From Porphyra umbilicalis (lineage: Eukaryota; Rhodophyta; Bangiophyceae; Bangiales; Bangiaceae), in contig KV919206.1 in assembly GCA_002049455.2 (NCBI GenBank), forward strand, positions 1-48,299: DNA of 48,299 nucleotides, given 5' to 3'. The position numbers were made by a program, and so were the translations under genes. Positions 43,300 to 48,299 of this stretch are shown piece by piece. Numbering within the stretch: position 1 is the first letter of the stretch; every line of letters starts with the position of its first letter. The notes beneath the pieces are model-generated. The model searched no databases. It was not told the DNA's origin and saw only the letters and a list, made by a program, of their open reading frames with translations.

Positions 43300-44392
43300 T
43301 ACCTCCAACGCGAGATTCGAACCGTCCCGGTGAGATCCGAGGATGGTGAAACCCGATTGGGCGATCGCGGCCCCTTACGGGCCCGCGCGGGCGCAACCGC
43401 CCAGGCGGGGGGAGCCGTGGGGGGCGCGCCGCCCAGTCCCGATTGGGGGGAGGTGGCGGTTCGCCGTCGTCGGTCGCGACCGTCCCGCCACACACGCGTG
43501 GGCGTGGGTGGCGGGCAGCTGACGCTGCGGATCCGACCGGCGCTTGCGCGTACACGCGCCCTCGCAGGGGAGTCGGCGTCGGCGTCGGCGTGGTGGCCAG
43601 ACGGCCGGTTGACAGGCGACCAGCGTCGGGGTTAAGACCCGTTGGTGCGCGGGTGCATCGTGCAACACGCGTTGGGACAACCGTCGTCGGCGCCGAGTGG
43701 CGCTTCCTTCGTCGGGGGTTTGACTACCCCGACGACACGGCGAAAGCCGGGACGCGGGTCCGTGGTGCCGAGCGTGGGTGTGGGGTTCACACCTCCAGGC
43801 CGGTTAGCACCGAGTCGGGCGCGCGGGGTAGCACCAGCTGGTTGTCGTTGTGCCGGCAGGCGCCGCCCTCGTCGGGGTGTTGACTCCCCCGACGACACGG
43901 CGGAAGCCGGGGTGCGGGTCCGCGTTGTTATCGGCACGGGGCCATCCCGTGTCTTCGTGCTTGCGCACAGGTCGCTGCCTAACGGCAAGGTTGAGTAGGG
44001 GTGCGTCGCCGCAAGGTGGCACACCGCGAGGTGTTGGGCCCGGTGAGTGTGGGTTTGCGCGGAGTGGGGGGGGCGGCGCGCACGGCGGCAAGGCGGCAAG
44101 CCCGGCGGCAAGGGCGGCGAGCGCGGCGGCAAGGGCGGCAAGCGCGACCAGCCCGGCGGCGACGGCGGCAAGGGCGGCAAGCGCGGCCAGCCCGGCGGCG
44201 ACGGCGGCAAGGGCGGCAAGCGCGGCCAGCCCGGCGGCGACGGCGGCAAGGGCGGCAAGCGCGGCCAGCCCGGCGGCGACGGCGGCAAGGGCGGCAAGCG
44301 CGTCCAGCCCGGCGGCGACGGCGGCAAGGGCGGCAAGCGCGGCCAGCCCGGCGGCGACGGCCAGGGTAAACACCCCCCGGACGACCAACGCG
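43300..44392 (+). other. GC-rich leader of the antisense ORF
   Basis: About 1.1 kb matching 3747-4764 in outline. It contains diverged direct repeats around 43695-43760 and 43850-43915 (CGACGACACGGCGRAAGCC) and the 39-bp tandem array at its right end. The frame is open through it into the antisense ORF, but copy 1 supports a start at 44393. Confidence 0.5.
44136..44361. repeat. 39-bp tandem repeat, nearly six units
   Basis: The unit CGGCAAGCGCGGCCAGCCCG followed by GCGGCGACGGCGGCAAGGG repeats with very few changes. As 39 is a multiple of three, all frames stay open, giving AASAASPAATAAR in the frame of the ORF. It ends 31 bp before the chosen ATG. Copy 1 has only a degenerate form of it. Confidence 0.9.
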
Positions 44393-46351
44393 ATGGCGGA
44401 TTCCGCCGCGATGGCGGTGGACGGCGGCGTTGCCGGTGGCGGTGAGGCCATCGACGGGGCGCATGCCGCCGCGGGTGGCCATCCGGAAGTGGATTGCTCC
44501 GCGGACCCAGAGGTCTTGCGCCAGTTTCGGCCTCGCGGCTCGTACTACGTGCACGCTAACCCTGTAGAGGTGGTCGATGGGGTCCCGCGGGTCACCGACA
44601 ACCGTCTGTACGAGATGTGCGTACGCAATCGCGCTCGTGCGCACACGCGCCGTGTTTACGCCCACTACGAGGCGTTGCCCGACTTCATCGACGTGATGGC
44701 GCAAGCCGGGTTGCCGGACCACGCGGGCGACCGCGTGGCCGAAGTCCATGGGGACCCGTACTTCGGGAACCAGGGACCTCAGCGTCGTGTATACGAGGTG
44801 ATGTCGTTTTGCAACGAGGTCGTGCGGTACCAACTGCCGTTGCACCCGTTCCACCGCTTGGTGTACGCCAATGCGCTTATGTTCCCTGTGAAGGGTACAG
44901 AGTCGATCGAGGCAGCGGCCAACTCGTTTTGTCGCTTGTTGCGCAACTGGCCGAAGGCCGTCTTCCTCAAGAGGGCTCTCGCCGAGGACCTTTCGGTCCC
45001 TTTCGGGCACGACTCCGGTTTGGAGCCGTACCTCGAGCAGCTTGCGCTGGTGAAGCACGAGGAGAACGACAATGTCGAAGATGACCGCAGTCCGCGGGTC
45101 ACCGGGTTGCCGAACCCCTTTCGGCTGCCGATGTTCCCCTCCGACCACCGTCGGGCCGCTGACACGCGCTTCTTTCGCGGTCGCGAGTTGATGCCTACCG
45201 CGTGGGCGGCTGGATTTCTCCGTGCGCCACGGGCGTTCGACTTGTCCCGTTGGCTTCCGCCTATCCCGGACTGGGAGCCCCACACGGGGTTGTGGGTGGC
45301 GACCCCCGTGGTGGTGTCCTACATGGCGGACGCGTTGCGCAACGCTTACAGCTCCGTCTGGCAGGAGGTGTACTCCGAGTACTACTGCAACTTAGTTGCT
45401 GCGTGGGTTCACACCCTGCAGGAGGACAAGCTCTTTGTCCACTTGGACACGAAGACGCTTCGTCATTTCGACGCGTTGGATACATCCAAGTTGAAGGACG
45501 CGCCCGACGGCGAGGCCAAGTACGTCTTGTACGGCAAGATGCGTCAAGCCGTGACGGCGTTTCCCTGGCGGGAGGTCCTTAAGGACGTCGTCTGGCGCGA
45601 CCGCGACTCCGGGGAAGCCCGGCAGGTGCGGGTCACGGTCGACCCGACCAAGGAATACGGCTTTTGCCTGCGCCACCCTTGTGTCGATTTCGACTGGGCG
45701 TTGGACCCGAACGCGCCACTCCCGATGGCTCGAATTACTTCGAACCATCCCGGGGTGTGGCGTCGTGGTCGTCGGACCTGGGCTCACGCCGTTGGCGACG
45801 CCCGCGAGGGCCGCTACCGCCCGCGTTCACCGCGGCGCGATCGCTCGCCCTCTCCGCCACGGTCGGTGGATGCCACTTGGCCGACCCGCGCGTCGTCAAC
45901 CGCGGCGGTTGCCTTGTTTGGGTCGGCGCGCGCGCGCGATGTACGCGTTCGCGCGCCCCGCGGGGCAGCCTTGTCGGCGGTGGCTAGCGCCTGGGTCGAG
46001 CAGATCGCAGGCTTGCGTACCGCTGTTGAGCGCGCGGACGGACGGGGTGTCGAGTCGGCTTTGTCCATTATTGGACATGCCGTGGCTCGCGCCGTTGACG
46101 GCGAGGCCAACTACGGGCGCTTCGCCCAGCACCTCGAGGCTATACAGCCAGAGGAGGAGGCCGCGCCGGCGCGCTTCAACGCGCAGAGCATCCTTGGTCG
46201 TCGGACCCACGAGGGCGGAGGCCCGTCGACGGGGGTTCCGCACTTGGCGCGCAACACGCGTGCGCGTAGTGTCTCGCAGGAGTCGGCGGCCAGTGTTGGC
46301 GCGAGCCGCGATTCCCGTCGGGACTCGCGTCGTCGTGACGACGAGGAGTAG
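44393..46351 (+). CDS. Antisense ORF of chromovirus, unknown 652-residue protein
   Basis: Open from ATG 44393 (MADSAAMAVDGGVAGG) to 46351; the decayed copy at 4765 begins in the same way. The first 60 residues are Ala/Gly-rich. A long globular region follows (about residues 60-470) with blocks kept in both copies: YEMCVRNRARAHTRRVYAHY, GDPYFGNQGPQRRVYEVMSF, NSFCRLLRNWPKAVFLKRAL, RWLPPIPDWEP, EVLKDVVWRDRDSGEARQVR. An Arg/Ser-rich part (RPRSPRRDRSPSPPRS, about 475-500) resembles RS domains. The C-terminus is RARSVSQESAASVG...RRRDDEE. No RT, protease, integrase or envelope-like signal or membrane segment is seen. It converges on pol, whose tail ends at 46431. The role is unknown; a gag-like or RNA-binding protein is one possibility. 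Confidence 0.72.
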   Translation: MADSAAMAVDGGVAGGGEAIDGAHAAAGGHPEVDCSADPEVLRQFRPRGSYYVHANPVEVVDGVPRVTDNRLYEMCVRNRARAHTRRVYAHYEALPDFIDVMAQAGLPDHAGDRVAEVHGDPYFGNQGPQRRVYEVMSFCNEVVRYQLPLHPFHRLVYANALMFPVKGTESIEAAANSFCRLLRNWPKAVFLKRALAEDLSVPFGHDSGLEPYLEQLALVKHEENDNVEDDRSPRVTGLPNPFRLPMFPSDHRRAADTRFFRGRELMPTAWAAGFLRAPRAFDLSRWLPPIPDWEPHTGLWVATPVVVSYMADALRNAYSSVWQEVYSEYYCNLVAAWVHTLQEDKLFVHLDTKTLRHFDALDTSKLKDAPDGEAKYVLYGKMRQAVTAFPWREVLKDVVWRDRDSGEARQVRVTVDPTKEYGFCLRHPCVDFDWALDPNAPLPMARITSNHPGVWRRGRRTWAHAVGDAREGRYRPRSPRRDRSPSPPRSVDATWPTRASSTAAVALFGSARARDVRVRAPRGAALSAVASAWVEQIAGLRTAVERADGRGVESALSIIGHAVARAVDGEANYGRFAQHLEAIQPEEEAAPARFNAQSILGRRTHEGGGPSTGVPHLARNTRARSVSQESAASVGASRDSRRDSRRRDDEE

Positions 46352-46430
46352 CGAGGTTCACTTCTCAGTGACTTGCTCGGTTGACCCCGTTGGGGGGGTG
46401 AGGTTGACAATGTCGGGGTCTTACGCCTTT

Positions 46431-48299
46431 TTAGGGTGTTGATGTTTCTTCGTCTTGTTGTTGTTTGTCGTTTGACATGTTCGTATCCACTTCTCAGTTT
46501 TTCTGCTTATCGTCATAGCGATGAAAGAAGTGGCAGGCCATCATGGCCCATGTTGTGGGATTTGTATCCCTTGAGTCTGCTGATAAAAGCACTTCGTACT
46601 CGAAACATGCACGTATGGCAGTAGCGTACCAACTGGCGTTGGTCCATTGTGGTATTACCACGGTTGCTTCTTCTGTGGTTGTTACCAAGCGTCGAAGGAC
46701 TGAGTCCAAGTGTTGCACCGGAGGTACCAGAAACCCGTTGGGGAGCACTGGTACGGGGGGATCGCTCCCGATCAGTGTCGCCTGTGCGGATTTCGGCCAC
46801 ACATATGTGTACGGGCCGTAAACACGGTTCAGCCGAGAGAAATGCCGCAAGGCAAGTTGGGGGTCATACGCAAAGTTGCGCGTCATGGACGGCAGAGTGG
46901 ACTTGAGCCACGCCACAGGAATTACTTCCTTAATTGCAACGTCGGTACTTGACTCTGTCCAAGAGACATCGGCATGGATAACTCCGTCACCGGTAACATG
47001 GACATGTTGGATAGTGGGTATCCACGTGGAGTCCATGACGATGTTGGCCACGGTTGTGAGCAGGGCCTGAGGTGGATAAAGTAGAGCCAGACATATCCGC
47101 ACATTATACTCGTAATAATCCATAATCCATGCCGCAGCCGCGTATCCATATCGTACTCTGTCCATTTACCGCCGGATATACTGAGCCTGAATGACTCTCC
47201 AAAGGCCGGATATAAATTAATCTGAATGGAATTTCCACCTCTCCTGATCCGGCTCACATATTCTGCGCCGCAGTGCTGGCGCGTGGGGGATGCCTCCCCA
47301 CCCTGTTCAACCGCCATCATCTGCAGTGCCAAGCGGCGATCTTGCCGGAAAATTCCCCGAACGGTTTTGGTCCCGTGTCTTAAACCGCTTGCCTTGTTGT
47401 CAACGGCCCGCGCGAGATTCCGAACGGGCACCCCGGATGAGCTCACGCGAGTTTCCAGCGATCACTACTGACGAAGACCGCTGCACCATCCAAATCAATT
47501 CCAACAACCAAATGGTACTTGACGGCGCTTCATCGCGACAAACGCGATTGAAGAGACACTCGTATTTAAATCACACGTAAGACTGTACCTGGCCAGATGT
47601 CTCCTTTCATTTCATTTCGTTTCAATTTTAGTTTCTTCCAGATCCATCATCCAAGGGAATATATTCAATCTGTCTATCTCAGCTATATCCAAAATCGTAC
47701 TAATTGGATATTCGACTATAATATTGATCCTAACTCTGTCCGTCCCAGCAAGATCTGATTTTGGATATATGACCTTGTCAAATACTCAATCCAGAGTGCA
47801 TGTGAGGTGATGTGGATTATATCCTAATGCAACCAAAAGTGCCTGATTCCAAAGCCCCTGGTTGTGAGCCCGGCCTGTCGGCGACTTCGTCGCGTTGGCG
47901 TTTGCCACTCGTACCCCGGTACATGCTTCTTCTTCTGTCGAAGGAAACGCACCACCAGGTTGCGGGGGAGGTTCTCCAGGGGTTCCCAGGTGTCGTCTTT
48001 CGACCCGTAGTCGAACCAGCGCACCTTAGCGCTATAGCTGTCACCCGTCTGGCGTAAGCCTAGGAGTTTGTCGATCACATACTCATCGGCAGTTGCCGGG
48101 GTTGACTTGCGTTGGTCTAGACCATCTAGCAAGGGGTGTGGAACCGTGTCCGTCGTCGTTGGACGAGGAGCGGGGGTGACATGGTCACTGCTGACGCGTT
48201 TCTCCTCGCCGTCAATGTCAATGACAAACGTGGAGGCGTCCGCGTCCGCGTCGACGACTACGAAGGGTCCAATGGCTTTGCTTTGCAGCTTGTTTTGCC
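46431..48299 (-). pseudogene. Chromovirus pol C-terminus, interrupted by hAT-type insertion
   Basis: From the window end the minus strand reads the post-integrase region (VVVDADADASTFVIDIDGEE), then a well-kept chromodomain (EYVIDKLLGLRQTGDSYSAK, VRWFDYG, DTWEPLENL) with its aromatic residues. The RRSRRQAGLTT linker follows. The frame is then cut by the insertion at 47061-47860 and resumes with the extension (TWIPTIQHVHVTGDG...) to a stop after QKN, where copy 1 has Trp (TGA against TGG). Beyond that stop, conserved sequence goes on to 46431. The chromodomain would direct integration to marked histones. Confidence 0.8.
47061..47860. mobile_element. Non-autonomous hAT-type element, 800 bp
   Basis: The ends are CAGGGCCTGAGG and, reverse-complemented, CAGGGGCTTTGG. 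The 8-bp duplication GTTGTGAG is exact at 47053-47060 and 47861-47868. Copy 1 of the chromovirus (near 7382) shows the site without the insertion. The interior is AT-rich with ATATCC words and no gene. Its right end resembles that of the element at 13636-15580 (CCAAAGCCCCTG and GAAAGCCCCTG). Confidence 0.9.

Larger units (their letters stand above)
42907..48299 (-). mobile_element. Ty3/gypsy chromovirus, copy 2 (3' part, runs off the window)
   Basis: Same order as copy 1: LTR, GC-rich region, forward antisense ORF, then convergent pol tail and chromodomain on the minus strand, continuing past the window end. The antisense ORF and the visible chromodomain are open. The pol tail has a hAT-type insertion (47061-47860) and one stop where copy 1 has Trp. 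This copy is less decayed than copy 1. Confidence 0.88.

Noticed and set aside
43275..43345. A tRNA-like stretch on the minus strand (GGTTCGAATCTCGCG) next to the LTR
   Set aside because: The T-stem halves do not pair, no matching 5' acceptor strand or anticodon arm is present, and the same DNA recurs beside the other LTR. It is element sequence.
44136..44361. CRISPR-like array
   Set aside because: The units are contiguous 39-bp repeats with no unique spacers, in eukaryotic DNA.

Overview
The window reads as nuclear DNA of a GC-rich eukaryote with few introns. Host genes are dense in Ala/Gly/Pro/Arg codons. There is a plant-type DDB2 with zinc knuckles, a bS18-like ribosomal protein block and an ASPIC/UnbV FG-GAP protein. 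Most of the rest is transposable elements inserted into one another. A bangiophyte red alga (Porphyra/Pyropia type) is my best guess from this combination, but it is an inference. No prokaryotic operon, tRNA, rRNA or CRISPR array was found.

Layout. 1-1818: degenerate repeats with one 131-bp MITE. 1819-3334: a forward copy of part of a dead Ty3/gypsy pol, nearly identical to the reverse complement of 7673-9188. 3350-15941: a Ty3/gypsy chromovirus read right to left (5' LTR, intact gag, broken pol with a chromodomain and an extra C-terminal domain, 3' LTR). Between pol and the 3' LTR it carries a long gene on the opposite strand. A mariner-type MITE interrupts its protease, and its 5' LTR is split by a hAT-type element that contains a second hAT-type element that contains a mariner-type MITE. 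15942-22187: a long-TIR (foldback) element whose arms are each about 1.6 kb or more, with two copies of one MITE. 22212-23875: a pogo element with a decayed transposase. 23878-28700: repeat remnants and a 172-bp MITE.

Host island, 28703-36445: a bS18-like block (+), an ASPIC/UnbV FG-GAP protein (-), 3 kb of unassigned GC-rich DNA, and DDB2 (-). A 5.8-kb hAT-type element (36462-42285, perfect 8-bp target duplication) lies about 16 bp upstream of the DDB2 TATA-like box. Inside it sit a 629-bp MITE and a 4,046-bp Tc1/mariner element (37369-41414). The latter holds two convergent genes: an intact DDE transposase and a spliced Cys-rich zinc-knuckle protein. 42907-48299: the 3' part of a second, less decayed copy of the chromovirus, with the antisense gene open for 652 codons and an 800-bp hAT-type insertion in the pol tail.

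The most unusual items are the chromovirus with a conserved antisense gene facing pol tail-to-tail, the two-gene Tc1/mariner element, and the family of MITEs whose terminal repeats resemble those of that element. Domain and superfamily calls were made by eye from motifs, terminal repeats and target duplications; no search was run.
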